Assembly: GCA_963850915.1 (NCBI GenBank)
Contig: CAWKND010000001.1
Span: forward strand, 62,001 to 126,000
DNA from: CAVTWH01 sp963850915
GTDB lineage: Bacteria > Actinomycetota > Actinomycetes > Mycobacteriales > Micromonosporaceae
DNA length: 64,000 bases
Reading direction: 5' to 3'
Below, piece after piece: positions 15,634-23,653 of the stretch. Position numbers and translations under genes: made by a program. Positions within the stretch are counted from its first letter, which is position 1; each line of letters begins with the position of its first letter. Under the pieces are notes generated by a model. It saw only the letters and a program-made list of their open reading frames with translations, ran no database searches and had not been told where the DNA came from.

Positions 15634-16425
15634 TCACCCGGCCAGTGACCAGTCGGCATCGCCGTCAGTGACGGTGGCGTCGTCGTACCTGCCGGTGTTG
15701 GCGCGTGGCCACTCCCCGCTGGGAAAACTCGTCTGGTCGAGGACCGTACCGTGCAGAGCGGTCATCACCCGTGCCTGGCCGGCCAGGCACACGGCCAGCC
15801 CGCTGAGTGCGGTACTGATCGTGGCGGCGCTGATGCCGGCCTCCTCCACGATCAGCGCGGCTCCGGCCCAGCAGAACACCGCCGTACCGAAGGCGGCCAG
15901 CGCGGCGACAGCCGCGACCACCAGCCGGGTGACGATCACCGCCAGCGTCACGTAGAGGGCGGCACCGGCCGCGACGCACTCGGTCAGCGCGCCGGCTGTC
16001 CCGTCGGCGATCACGCCGAGCCGGAGCGCGGCCGCCGACTGGCCCAGAGCCGTTGCCAGGTAGGCGTTGCGCGCCGGCCCGGACCACGCCGAGTCGTCGA
16101 CAACCAGGTTCTGCGTGTTGAGCGCGCCCGCCACCGCGCTGGCCCGGCCCTGCACGTCGCGCCAGCGCCAGGCGAACCGGAGCAGCTCGATCGGGGCGGC
16201 CGCGCCGGTGAGCAGTTCCCGGATGAGTGCGCTGATCCGCTGGCCACTCTGTACGGCCTGCCGGACCAGCCAGCGCACCTCGTCGCGCAGCGCCGCGGGG
16301 ACGTACCAGTGCCGCAGCGCGTCCTCGGCGACCACGGGGAGCTGTTCGAGTAGCCGGTCGAACCGGGCTATCCCGGTATCCGCCTGCTCCACCACGGCGG
16401 CTAACTGACCCTCGCTGAACTCCAC
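15634..16425 (-). CDS. WXG-like, type VII secretion-associated membrane protein (hypothetical)
   Basis: A 263-residue protein of unknown function. The N-terminal 150 residues are predicted helical and include DDSAWSGPARNAY, a W-x-G hairpin like that of WXG100/PPE-type substrates. Two hydrophobic stretches follow (about residues 152-176 and 182-200, Ala/Val-rich), then an acidic tail (DDATVTDGDADW). The GTG at 16425 has AGGGAGG seven bases upstream. It is the second of two consecutive genes after comEC (34-bp gap to the EspC-like gene), which suggests the pair works together, perhaps as a secreted or toxin-delivery-related complex. No ESX core gene (EccC, EccB, MycP) is in the window, so the assignment is by shape only. 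Confidence 0.55.
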   Translation of the reverse strand: MEFSEGQLAAVVEQADTGIARFDRLLEQLPVVAEDALRHWYVPAALRDEVRWLVRQAVQSGQRISALIRELLTGAAAPIELLRFAWRWRDVQGRASAVAGALNTQNLVVDDSAWSGPARNAYLATALGQSAAALRLGVIADGTAGALTECVAAGAALYVTLAVIVTRLVVAAVAALAAFGTAVFCWAGAALIVEEAGISAATISTALSGLAVCLAGQARVMTALHGTVLDQTSFPSGEWPRANTGRYDDATVTDGDADWSLAG

Positions 16426-16459
16426 GGTTGGCCTCCCTTGATTGGTTCTTGGCAAACGG

Positions 16460-16774
16460 TCAGTAGAGCTGGCGGATGCGGTGCTCGGCGGCGGCGTCCT
16501 CGGCGTCATAGACGTCGGCGACGTGGCGCAGGGCGGTACCGATCTCGCTCGTCGCCCGTGCGCCGCCCCGGCAGCGGTCACCGACCAGCCGTACCAGCTC
16601 GTCGTAGGGCTCGACGATGAGCTGGAAGATGCCGGCCGCCAGTCGGGCCAGGAACAACCCTTCGACGGTGCCCCCGATCCCGGTGAGGCGGCCGCTCTGC
16701 GTATCCCAGGTGGTGGCCTCGGTACGCAGTGCGCCGGTGGCGACCCGTACCTGCTCCGGTGTTGGCGCGGTCAT
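16460..16774 (-). CDS. EspC/WXG100-like small helical protein (putative type VII secretion target)
   Basis: A 104-residue, largely helical protein resembling the ESX-secretion-associated EspC-like group. The N-terminus PTPEQVRVATGALRTEATTW and the internal G-rich turn fit these proteins, and YDAED near residue 88-92 matches the YxxxD/E export signal of type VII substrates. ATG at 16774 with AGGAGGGG upstream; the frame is open to 16831, inside comEC, and the extra residues are rejected. It lies 19 bp after the comEC stop and is therefore probably in the comEA-comEC transcript, an unusual place for such a gene. Confidence 0.6.
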   Translation of the reverse strand: MTAPTPEQVRVATGALRTEATTWDTQSGRLTGIGGTVEGLFLARLAAGIFQLIVEPYDELVRLVGDRCRGGARATSEIGTALRHVADVYDAEDAAAEHRIRQLY

Positions 16775-16793
16775 CCCACTCCCCTCCTGTTTG

Positions 16794-19286
16794 TCACGGT
16801 GGTACCCCGTGGCGGACCACTCCGAGCGCACCGTGGTCGCGTACCACCGCGCAGTCGCCGTCGAGGTCGGTACGCAACACGCGGGCGCCGGTCCGGGTCA
16901 GCCGCTCGAGTACCGGCAGGTTCGGCAGCCCGTAGTCGTTGCCGGCGCCGACCGAGACCAGTGCCACGGCCGGGCGTACCGCCGCGAGGAACTGTGGATC
17001 CTGCTTCGCCGAGCCGTGATGCGCGACCTTCAACACCGCTGCCCGCAGCGCATCGGCGCCCACGGCGGCCAGGATGTCTGCCTGCTCCTCGGTCTCCGCG
17101 TCGCCGGCCAGCAGCAGCCGGACGCCGGCCACCTCGGCGCGGAGTACGAGGGAGTTGTTGTTGGGGTCGGAGTCGGTGTCCCGCAACAACTCCACCGGCC
17201 CGAGTACGGTCAGCGCCAGCGGCCCGTCCTGCCAGTGCCAGCCGCGCTGCGGGACCTGCACGGGCGTACCCCGCGCGGCGGCAAGTGACCGCACCAGCTC
17301 GGCACCGGCCGGTGGCTCGGCGAGTGGGGACACCAGCACCGACAGGACTCGCCGCCCCTGGAAGACGCCGGCCACTCCCCCGACATGGTCGGCGTGGAAG
17401 TGGGTGAGTACCAGCAGGTCCACTGTGGACACGCCGAGCGAGCGGAGGCAGTGGTCGGTCGCGACCGGCTCCGGTCCGGCGTCCACCACGACCGCCCGGC
17501 CGGGCCCCACCGGCAGCACGATTGCATCGCCCTGGCCGACATCGCACACCACGATCAGTGGCTGCACCGGCGGCCAGCCGCTGGCGAGTACCGCCACCGG
17601 TACCGCACCGAGCACAGCGGCTGTGGCGCACACGAGCACCGCCAGCCGTACCACCCGGCGCCGGCTCACCAGCAGGCCGACTCCCAGCAGCAGAGCCATC
17701 AGCAGCGCGCCACCGGTACCGCCCGGCCACGGCAGTACCGCTGCCGGCAGGCGTGCGCCGTGCTGGGCCACCAGGATCAGCCAGCGGGCCGGCCACGAGC
17801 CGAGGAAGGCAAGGAACGCTGCGGCACCCGGCCAGACCGGGGATACCACTGCGGCCAGTACGCCGAGCACTGTGGCCGGGGCGACGGCCGGCTCGGCGAG
17901 CAGGTTTGCGGGTACCGCGGCGAGACTCACCGTTGCCGAGATGCCGGCGATCACCGGCGAGCAGGCCACCTGCGCCGCCGCGGGTACCGCCAACGCCTCC
18001 GCGAGACCTGCCGGCACTCCCTTGCGCCGCAACGCGTCCCGCCAGCCGGGGGCGAGCAGCAGCAGGCCACCCGTGGCGCACACCGAGAGGGCGAAGCCGG
18101 CGTCGCGAGCCAGCCCCGGGTCCAGCAGCAGCAGCAGACCTGTTGCGGCGGCGAGTGCCGGTACCGCCGCCCGCTGCCGGCCGAGCGCCAGCGCGAGCAG
18201 CGTCAACCCGGCCATCCCGGCGGCCCGCAGCACGCTCGGCGTCGGGCGTGCCAGGATCACGAAGCCGACGAGGGACAGCGCGCACAGCAGTGCGGCCAGC
18301 CGTGGCCCGGCCCGGCACCAGCGGGCGAGCCCGAGCACCAGCCCGCCGATGATGGCCAGATTTGCCCCGGACACAGCCACTAAATGGGTCATCCCGGTGG
18401 CGGTGAAGTCGGCAGCCACGCTGCCGGAGAGCCGGCTGGTATCGCCGACCACCAGTCCGGGGAGCAGTCCGCCGGGGCCGGCCGGCAGGGGTGCGCAGGC
18501 CCGGGCCAGACCGGCGCGCAGCGAACCGGCCATCCGCTGGCTTGCCGGGGCGGTACCCAGCAGCTGCGGGGCCGCGCTCACGTCGAGTACGGCGGCGGTG
18601 AGGTCACCTCTGCGGGCCGGCGCGAGTTGCCCGTCAGCCACCACGGGGGTACCCGGCAGCAGGCTCGACCAGCCCGGATCGGTGGCCAGTACGACCAGCT
18701 GTACCCCCAGCGTGAGCCGCCCGTCGTCGGTCTCCAGCCACTGGCTGCGTACCGGCACCAGGTAACCGGCCGCACGCCCGACCGACCCGGCCAGCGGCTG
18801 TGGATCGCCGCTGACCGTGGCCCGTACCCGCACGCTGGCCCGCTGCTCCGCCAGAGCGTGCAGTACCGGCGTGTCCCGGGTGGCCACCCGAACAGCCGTC
18901 AGCGCCGCCCCGCACACCACGCCGACCAGCAGGCTCACCCCGACAGCCGCCCACACGGCCGCATCCCGGGACAGCCCGGCAAACCACCGCCCCACGACCG
19001 GACCAGCGATCCGGCTCGACGCCGCCACGCCCGGCGGCCGAGCCGGACGAGCCGGACCGCCGGCCCCCATCGCACCCGGAGGCCGGGCCGAGCCGCCGCC
19101 CCCGACCGACGCCACCGCACCTGGAGGCCGGGCCGACCAGCGGCGCCGGAGCAGCCACAACGCGACAGCACCGGCCACGGCCAGCGCGGCGACCAGGAGC
19201 CCGTGGGCGGCGTTCAACGACAGGCAGGCCAGCGCGGCTGCCCAGACGCCGCCGGCCCAGGCGTAGAGCCGCAGATCGGGGGTCAC
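16794..19286 (-). CDS. comEC: ComEC/Rec2 family competence DNA channel protein
   Basis: An 830-residue membrane protein that carries single-stranded DNA across the membrane in natural transformation. Order: N-terminal membrane segments, an extracytoplasmic OB-like region (residues about 150-260), the ComEC competence domain with MTHLVAVSGANLAII and about seven membrane segments, then a metallo-beta-lactamase-like nuclease domain (VVCDVGQGDAIVL, THFHADHVGG, HHGSAKQD). The metal ligands are present, so the nuclease could be active. An Ala/Gly/Pro-rich insertion lies near residues 50-85. The GTG at 19286 overlaps the comEA stop by GTGA; the longer open frame (to 19964) is antisense to comEA and rejected. 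Confidence 0.92.
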   Translation of the reverse strand: MTPDLRLYAWAGGVWAAALACLSLNAAHGLLVAALAVAGAVALWLLRRRWSARPPGAVASVGGGGSARPPGAMGAGGPARPARPPGVAASSRIAGPVVGRWFAGLSRDAAVWAAVGVSLLVGVVCGAALTAVRVATRDTPVLHALAEQRASVRVRATVSGDPQPLAGSVGRAAGYLVPVRSQWLETDDGRLTLGVQLVVLATDPGWSSLLPGTPVVADGQLAPARRGDLTAAVLDVSAAPQLLGTAPASQRMAGSLRAGLARACAPLPAGPGGLLPGLVVGDTSRLSGSVAADFTATGMTHLVAVSGANLAIIGGLVLGLARWCRAGPRLAALLCALSLVGFVILARPTPSVLRAAGMAGLTLLALALGRQRAAVPALAAATGLLLLLDPGLARDAGFALSVCATGGLLLLAPGWRDALRRKGVPAGLAEALAVPAAAQVACSPVIAGISATVSLAAVPANLLAEPAVAPATVLGVLAAVVSPVWPGAAAFLAFLGSWPARWLILVAQHGARLPAAVLPWPGGTGGALLMALLLGVGLLVSRRRVVRLAVLVCATAAVLGAVPVAVLASGWPPVQPLIVVCDVGQGDAIVLPVGPGRAVVVDAGPEPVATDHCLRSLGVSTVDLLVLTHFHADHVGGVAGVFQGRRVLSVLVSPLAEPPAGAELVRSLAAARGTPVQVPQRGWHWQDGPLALTVLGPVELLRDTDSDPNNNSLVLRAEVAGVRLLLAGDAETEEQADILAAVGADALRAAVLKVAHHGSAKQDPQFLAAVRPAVALVSVGAGNDYGLPNLPVLERLTRTGARVLRTDLDGDCAVVRDHGALGVVRHGVPP

Positions 19287-20242
19287 ACCGTCACCCGGTC
19301 CTTCAGGTCGGCGAACTTCGCGTCCCCGATTCCAGAGACTTTCCGCAGGTCGTCGATGCTGTGGAAGGAGCCGTGCGCAGCGCGGTAGTCGATGATCCGC
19401 TGGGCCAACGCCGGCCCGATGCCGGGCAGGGTGTCCAGGTCGGCGAGGGTACCCGTGTTGATGTTCACCCGACCGGCTCCGCCTCCGCCAGCGGCCCCGG
19501 GCGCGGCACCGGCCGGCTCGGGTGGCGGGCTGACGCCGATGACCAGCAGCTCGCCGTCGGTCAACTTGCGGGCCAGGTTCACGAACGACAGGTCGGTACC
19601 GGCCAGCACCCCACCCGCCGCCTCGATGGCGTCCTCCACGCGGGCGCCGTCGGGCAGGCGTACCAGCCCGGGGTGCACTACCCGGCCGGTGACCGCAACC
19701 ACGATGGTGCCCGTGCTCCCGCCGTCGGACGCGGGCGCGGTGACGCCGACGGTCGGTGGTGCGGGCTCCACCCGGGGCTGCCCGCGCCAGAACAGGTAGC
19801 CGGCGACCACCACGACAACGGCGGCCACCACGAGCAGCGCCCGCAGCCCGCGCCGCCCGGGATCGAACGCACCCAGCGCCGCCCGCCCACCGGCCAGCTC
19901 GCCCGCCGGCCGCGAGCCCGACCCAGCCAGCTGAGGGCCGGAATCCGGGCGAGCTGCCGCCCATGGTTCTGGATCCGCGAGCCGGGGATCCACCGCGTCT
20001 GGCAGTGAACCGGACCCAGAGAAGCGTTGTCCACCAGGAAAATCCGGGCCATCCATCCCAGGACCGCCCGAGCCAGGCAAGCCCGAGCCAGGCAAGCCCG
20101 AGCCAGGCAAGCCCGAGCCAGGCAAGCCCGAGCCAGGCAAGCCCGGGGCAGACGAGCGGATTGCCTGGGCGACCACGCCCGGCCAGACGGTCTGGAACCG
20201 TTGGCGTACCACGTCTTCGGTCTGCTTGTCCGCCTTCGACAT
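19283..20242 (-). CDS. comEA: ComEA family DNA-binding competence protein
   Basis: A 319-residue membrane-anchored DNA receptor. A cytoplasmic N-terminus with five LPGSG repeats and Pro/Gly-rich sequence (about residues 30-120) precedes one membrane segment (LLVVAAVVVVVAGYLFW, about 135-151), an SLBB domain (about 173-228) and a helix-hairpin-helix pair at the C-terminus (VNINTGTLADLDTLPGIG and FHSIDDLRKVSGIGDAKFA). ComEA binds incoming duplex DNA and passes it to ComEC, encoded next with a 4-base overlap. The N-terminal extension is longer than in Bacillus and repetitive; its 15-bp repeats keep frame. ATG at 20242. Confidence 0.93.
   Translation of the reverse strand: MSKADKQTEDVVRQRFQTVWPGVVAQAIRSSAPGLPGSGLPGSGLPGSGLPGSGLPGSGGPGMDGPDFPGGQRFSGSGSLPDAVDPRLADPEPWAAARPDSGPQLAGSGSRPAGELAGGRAALGAFDPGRRGLRALLVVAAVVVVVAGYLFWRGQPRVEPAPPTVGVTAPASDGGSTGTIVVAVTGRVVHPGLVRLPDGARVEDAIEAAGGVLAGTDLSFVNLARKLTDGELLVIGVSPPPEPAGAAPGAAGGGGAGRVNINTGTLADLDTLPGIGPALAQRIIDYRAAHGSFHSIDDLRKVSGIGDAKFADLKDRVTV
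20070..20144. repeat. Five 15-bp tandem repeats in comEA
   Basis: GAGCCAGGCAAGCCC is repeated five times exactly (20070-20144). On the coding strand it specifies the LPGSG pentapeptide five times in the cytoplasmic part of ComEA. A frame-preserving minisatellite likely to vary in copy number. Confidence 0.9.
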
Positions 20243-20331
20243 GTGGCGAGGTTAGGGCGACCGGGCGGCCGCCCGCGCTCCGCGCAAAGGCGGGCTGTGG
20301 ATGGCGAGGGTGGCTGTGGACAGCCCGGGGC

Positions 20332-21192
20332 TCAGCCGGTTGATCTGTTATGGACGATGACGCAGACCAGGCCGGGGCCGACGTGCGCGCCGACGGCGGC
20401 GCCCACCTCGCTCAGGTAACTGTCGCCGATCCGCTCGCCGAGCCGCCAGCGCAGCTGCTGCAGCAGAGTCGCCGCGCGCTCGGGCGAGGCCAGGTGGTGT
20501 ACGGCAATGTCGACCACCGGCGCGGTCGCCGCGGCCATCGCCACGTCGGCCAGCTTGGCCAGTGCGCGGCTGGTGGTGCGTACCCGGTCGCGGATTACGA
20601 TCTCGCCGTCCACCACGTGCAGGATCGGCTTGACGGACAGGGCGGTACCCACGAACGCCGACGCGGCGTTGATCCGGCCGCCGCGCCGCAGGTGCTCCAG
20701 CGTGTCGACGTAGAACAGCACACTGGTACGCCCGGCGGCGGCCAGTGCGGCGTCCCGCGCGGCAGCCAGTTCGGTGTGTCCGGTCGCCGCCAGCGCGGCG
20801 AAGCCGAGCCCCATCCCGGTCGAACGGGAGTCGACCACCTCGACCAGGCCGGGGTACTCGGCGGCGGCCAGCAGTGCGGAGTCGTAGGTACCGGAGAGCT
20901 TGCTCGACAGGTGCACCGACACGATTCCGGGCGCGCCCGCGTCCAGCAGCCGGGCGTACGCCTGGCTGAACTGGGCCGGCGACGGGCGGGACGTGGTGAC
21001 CGAGACCCGGCGGGCGGACAGCGCGCGGGCCACCTCGTCCGGGGTGACCTCGGCGCCCTCCAGCCCGGCCCGGCCGTCGATCACCACCGACAGCGGTACG
21101 ACCGTGAGCGCGCCGCGGCTGGCCAGCGACTCGGGCAGGTACGCGGTGGAGTCGGTGACCACCGCGACCGGAGTACCGGAACCGTGGGCCAT
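20332..21192 (-). CDS. DegV family fatty-acid-binding protein
   Basis: A 286-residue cytoplasmic protein of the DegV/FakB type, which bind a fatty acid in a two-domain EDD fold. Diagnostic features are VAVVTDSTAYLP at the start, VTTSRPSPAQF (about 63-73), SSKLSGTYDSALLAA, VVDSRSTGMGLGF and the FYVDTLEHLRRGGRI segment. In FakAB systems the bound fatty acid is phosphorylated by FakA; no fakA-like gene is in the window. It is located between the lipoprotein gene and comEA on the same strand, an order seen in other actinobacteria. Confidence 0.93.
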   Translation of the reverse strand: MAHGSGTPVAVVTDSTAYLPESLASRGALTVVPLSVVIDGRAGLEGAEVTPDEVARALSARRVSVTTSRPSPAQFSQAYARLLDAGAPGIVSVHLSSKLSGTYDSALLAAAEYPGLVEVVDSRSTGMGLGFAALAATGHTELAAARDAALAAAGRTSVLFYVDTLEHLRRGGRINAASAFVGTALSVKPILHVVDGEIVIRDRVRTTSRALAKLADVAMAAATAPVVDIAVHHLASPERAATLLQQLRWRLGERIGDSYLSEVGAAVGAHVGPGLVCVIVHNRSTG

Positions 21193-21254
21193 GCCCGGCA
21201 GGTTAGCCGATCACGCCGGCAGCCGACCGGCAGGCGGCCGGAGTGCGCGGCGGA

Positions 21255-21668
21255 TCAGGCCGCGACAGCCTGCTGGACCTGGAGCGGTATGCCCTGCATG
21301 CAGTACGAGCGCAGGTCGGTACGGACCACCCCGGTCACCTTCAGCCGGGCGCCCTCCACCACGACCGCGGGGTCGCCGTCCAGCAGCAGGTACGACGCCG
21401 TGTCGGTACGCAGGATCAGGCACTTGGCCTCGACGCCGTTCTGCACCGTCCCGGTGACCGTGACGGTCTGGCCCTGGCTGGGGACTCCCTTGGAGGGCGG
21501 CATGCTCACCGGCCCGGAGGGCAGCGGACCGACCGAGGAGGACGGCGTGGAGGTGGCGTCGCCCGGGCCGGCGACACCGGTTCCGGGCTGGGCGCAGCCG
21601 ACCAGCACGGTCAGCGCGGCGACTGCGACAAGGAGGAGGCGACGGGTACGCATACGGGTGGGACGCAC
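21255..21668 (-). CDS. Putative lipoprotein, OB-fold-like
   Basis: A 137-residue exported protein. A basic start and hydrophobic core lead to the lipobox VLVGC, predicting lipidation at Cys25 (Cys20 if the ATG at 21653 is used). A Ser/Pro/Gly-rich linker (about 26-62) leads to a small beta-rich domain (TVTVTGTVQNGVEAKCLIL, then VVEGARLKVTGVV) with two Cys that could pair. This arrangement resembles lipid-anchored OB-fold proteins; function unknown. The GTG at 21668 is preceded by TAGGGT and six bases, which would suit a leaderless transcript; no Shine-Dalgarno is seen for either start. Confidence 0.7.
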   Translation of the reverse strand: MRPTRMRTRRLLLVAVAALTVLVGCAQPGTGVAGPGDATSTPSSSVGPLPSGPVSMPPSKGVPSQGQTVTVTGTVQNGVEAKCLILRTDTASYLLLDGDPAVVVEGARLKVTGVVRTDLRSYCMQGIPLQVQQAVAA

Positions 21669-21719
21669 CAGCCAACCCTACGGTTCCCCGGGCAGCCGCG
21701 CTCGCCGGGAGCAGACGCG

Positions 21720-22319
21720 CTAGTGGGCGTTGTAGGAGATCAGTTGCCAGCCCCGGCGCGGCGTGTCCAGCAGCTCGATCCAGTGGCAGTTGGCCATCCC
21801 GGCCACCGTGCGGGTCAGCTCCGCCGGCCAGCCGAGCAGCGCGGCCATGCCGTACTTCGCGGTACCGCCGTGTGCGGCGATCACCGTTGTACCGCCGGGC
21901 AGCACGGCCGCCGCGTCGAGGAACGCCGCCGCCGACCGCTTGGCCAGCTCGTCCCGGCTCTCCATGCCGACCTCGGTGTGCGCGCCGCCGCCGGAGCGCC
22001 AGCGGGCATATTCGACCGGGTACCGCTCGGCCAGCTCGGTGTCGGTCAGCCCCTGCCACTCGCCGAAGAACTGCTCGCGCAGCCGGTCGTCGAGCTGGAT
22101 CGGTAGTCCGGTCGCCTCGGCAAGGTATTCGGCGGTCTGTACCGCCCGGCGCAGGTCACTGGAGACGATCGCGTCCGGCCGGCGTAGCGCCAGCCGCTGT
22201 GCCGCCTCGGCGGCCTGCCGGTGCCCGGTCTCGTCCAGCGCGACATCGGTCTGGCCCTGTACCCGGTGCTCGGCGTTCCACAGCGTGCGGCCGTGCCGCC
22301 AGATGTAGAGCCGGGTCAC
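21720..22319 (-). CDS. Histidine phosphatase family protein
   Basis: A 199-residue branch-1 histidine phosphatase. The catalytic RHG motif is in IWRHGRTLWN (residues 7-9), the acid Glu is in REQFFGEWQG and the second His is in VIAAHGG. The family includes cofactor-dependent phosphoglycerate mutase, but this short form without the long insertions is more likely a broad-specificity phosphatase. The GTG start overlaps the rsfS stop by GTGA, so the two are translationally coupled. In actinobacteria this gene commonly follows rsfS. Confidence 0.92.
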   Translation of the reverse strand: MTRLYIWRHGRTLWNAEHRVQGQTDVALDETGHRQAAEAAQRLALRRPDAIVSSDLRRAVQTAEYLAEATGLPIQLDDRLREQFFGEWQGLTDTELAERYPVEYARWRSGGGAHTEVGMESRDELAKRSAAAFLDAAAVLPGGTTVIAAHGGTAKYGMAALLGWPAELTRTVAGMANCHWIELLDTPRRGWQLISYNAH

Positions 22320-22729
22320 GCCGCCCCGCCCGCGCGCCCCTCGGCCTCGACCAGCTGCGGGATGTCGCGGTCGACGAAGGGGATGACCGGGCAGTCGCGC
22401 CAGAGCCGGTCCAGCGAGTAGAACTCGCGCTCCTCGTCGTGCTGGATGTGCACCACGATGTCGACGTAGTCGAGCAGTACCCAGCGCCCGGCCCGCTCGC
22501 CTTCGCGGCGTACCGGCTTGGCTTTCTCCGGCAGCTCCAGCAGCCGCTCCTCGATGGCATCGACGATGGCGATGACCTGGCGCTCATTGGGCGCCGAGGC
22601 GACCAGGAACACGTCCGTGATCACCAGCTGGTCGGCGACGTCGATGATGACGATGTTCTCCGCCTTCTTGTCGGCCGCTGCCTGGGCAGCCGCCAACGCG
22701 AGCTCGACGGAACGCTCGGATGCTGGCAC
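22316..22729 (-). CDS. rsfS: Ribosome silencing factor RsfS
   Basis: A 137-residue RsfS/Iojap/YbeB protein. It binds L14 on the 50S subunit and blocks 30S joining when nutrients fall. The family block is visible in ADKKAENIVIIDVAD, TDVFLVASAPNERQV, GRWVLLDYVDIVVHI and YSLDRLWRD. The GTG at 22729 has AAGGAG five bases upstream; the frame is open to 22762, but without a ribosome site. Order nadD-rsfS-phosphatase is conserved. Confidence 0.95.
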   Translation of the reverse strand: MPASERSVELALAAAQAAADKKAENIVIIDVADQLVITDVFLVASAPNERQVIAIVDAIEERLLELPEKAKPVRREGERAGRWVLLDYVDIVVHIQHDEEREFYSLDRLWRDCPVIPFVDRDIPQLVEAEGRAGGAA

Positions 22730-22806
22730 GAGACTCCTTCCCCGCGGGGTGGCCGGTTCCACCGCGGAATCCGGTACACCCCCAGCCTCTCACACCCGTC
22801 CGACCG

Positions 22807-23646
22807 TTACTCGCGTGATCTTGCCGGCCGCCGCGATTTCGCCGCGCCAGCCACGCCGGCCCCGCTGGCCGCGACGGCCCCAGCGGCAGCAACGGCCTCA
22901 GCCGGCTCGGCCGGCTCGGTTCGCCGGGCGCGCCCGGCCGGCTGGACGCGGCCGACCGGCTTGGCCCGGCCGGTGGCCTTGGCCCGACCGGCAGGTACCG
23001 GCCGCTCGGCCGGCTCAGCCCGCTCGGCCACGGCCAACGCGGGTAGCGCCGGGCCGCGGTAGAGCCGGCGCTTGGCGATGTACTGCACGACGCCGTCCGG
23101 GACGAAATACCAGACCGGCTGGCCGGCCGCGGTGCGCTCCCGGCAGTCGGTTGACGAGATCGCCAGCGCGGGTACCTGCACCAGGCTCACCGTGTCGGCC
23201 GGCAGATGGTCGGAGGAGAGCCGGAAACCCGGTCTGGTGACGCCGACGAAGTGCGCCAGCTCCAGGCAGGCGTCCGCCTCCTTCCAGCTCAGGATGTCGG
23301 CGAGCGCGTCCGCTCCGGTGATGAAGAACAGATCGGTGGACTCCCCGAGTACCTTGCGCAGGTCCCGCAGGGTGTCCACGGTGTAGGTCGGGCCATCCCG
23401 GTCCACGTCCACCCGGCTGACCGTGAACCGTGGATTCGACGCCGTCGCGATGACCGTCATGAGGTACCGGTCCTCGGCCGCGCTGACCGGCTCGCCGGCC
23501 TTCTGCCACGGCTGGCCGGTGGGTACGAAGATGACCTCGTCCAGCGCGAACCTCGTGGCCACCTCGTTGGCGGCGATCAGGTGGCCGTGGTGGATCGGGT
23601 CGAAGGTGCCACCCATGATTCCGACCCGGCGCCGGTCAGCGGTCAT
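22807..23646 (-). CDS. nadD: Nicotinate-nucleotide adenylyltransferase with long C-terminal extension
   Basis: NaMN adenylyltransferase of NAD synthesis. The nucleotidyltransferase motif GGTFDPIHHGH is at residues 12-22, FITGADALADILSW lies in the middle, and the ISST motif (ISSTDCRER, about residues 165-173) is present, with Cys where Ile or Val is usual. The core ends at about residue 197 (AKRRLYRG), the normal family length. A further 82 residues rich in Ala, Pro, Arg and Glu follow with no fold; they are encoded by GGCC-rich repeats. I chose the ATG at 23646; an upstream frame to 23703 lacks a ribosome site. It is 7 bp from the upstream PaaK-like gene. Confidence 0.93.
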   Translation of the reverse strand: MTADRRRVGIMGGTFDPIHHGHLIAANEVATRFALDEVIFVPTGQPWQKAGEPVSAAEDRYLMTVIATASNPRFTVSRVDVDRDGPTYTVDTLRDLRKVLGESTDLFFITGADALADILSWKEADACLELAHFVGVTRPGFRLSSDHLPADTVSLVQVPALAISSTDCRERTAAGQPVWYFVPDGVVQYIAKRRLYRGPALPALAVAERAEPAERPVPAGRAKATGRAKPVGRVQPAGRARRTEPAEPAEAVAAAGAVAASGAGVAGAAKSRRPARSRE

Positions 23647-23653
23647 CCAACGA

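Noticed and set aside
16771..18318. A 515-codon alternative minus-strand frame inside comEC
   Set aside because: Arg/Gly/Ala-rich shadow frame; the comEC frame contains all motifs.
20070..20144. Possible CRISPR-like array
   Set aside because: The five 15-bp copies are contiguous with no spacers and encode LPGSG in ComEA. No CRISPR array or cas gene is visible in the window.
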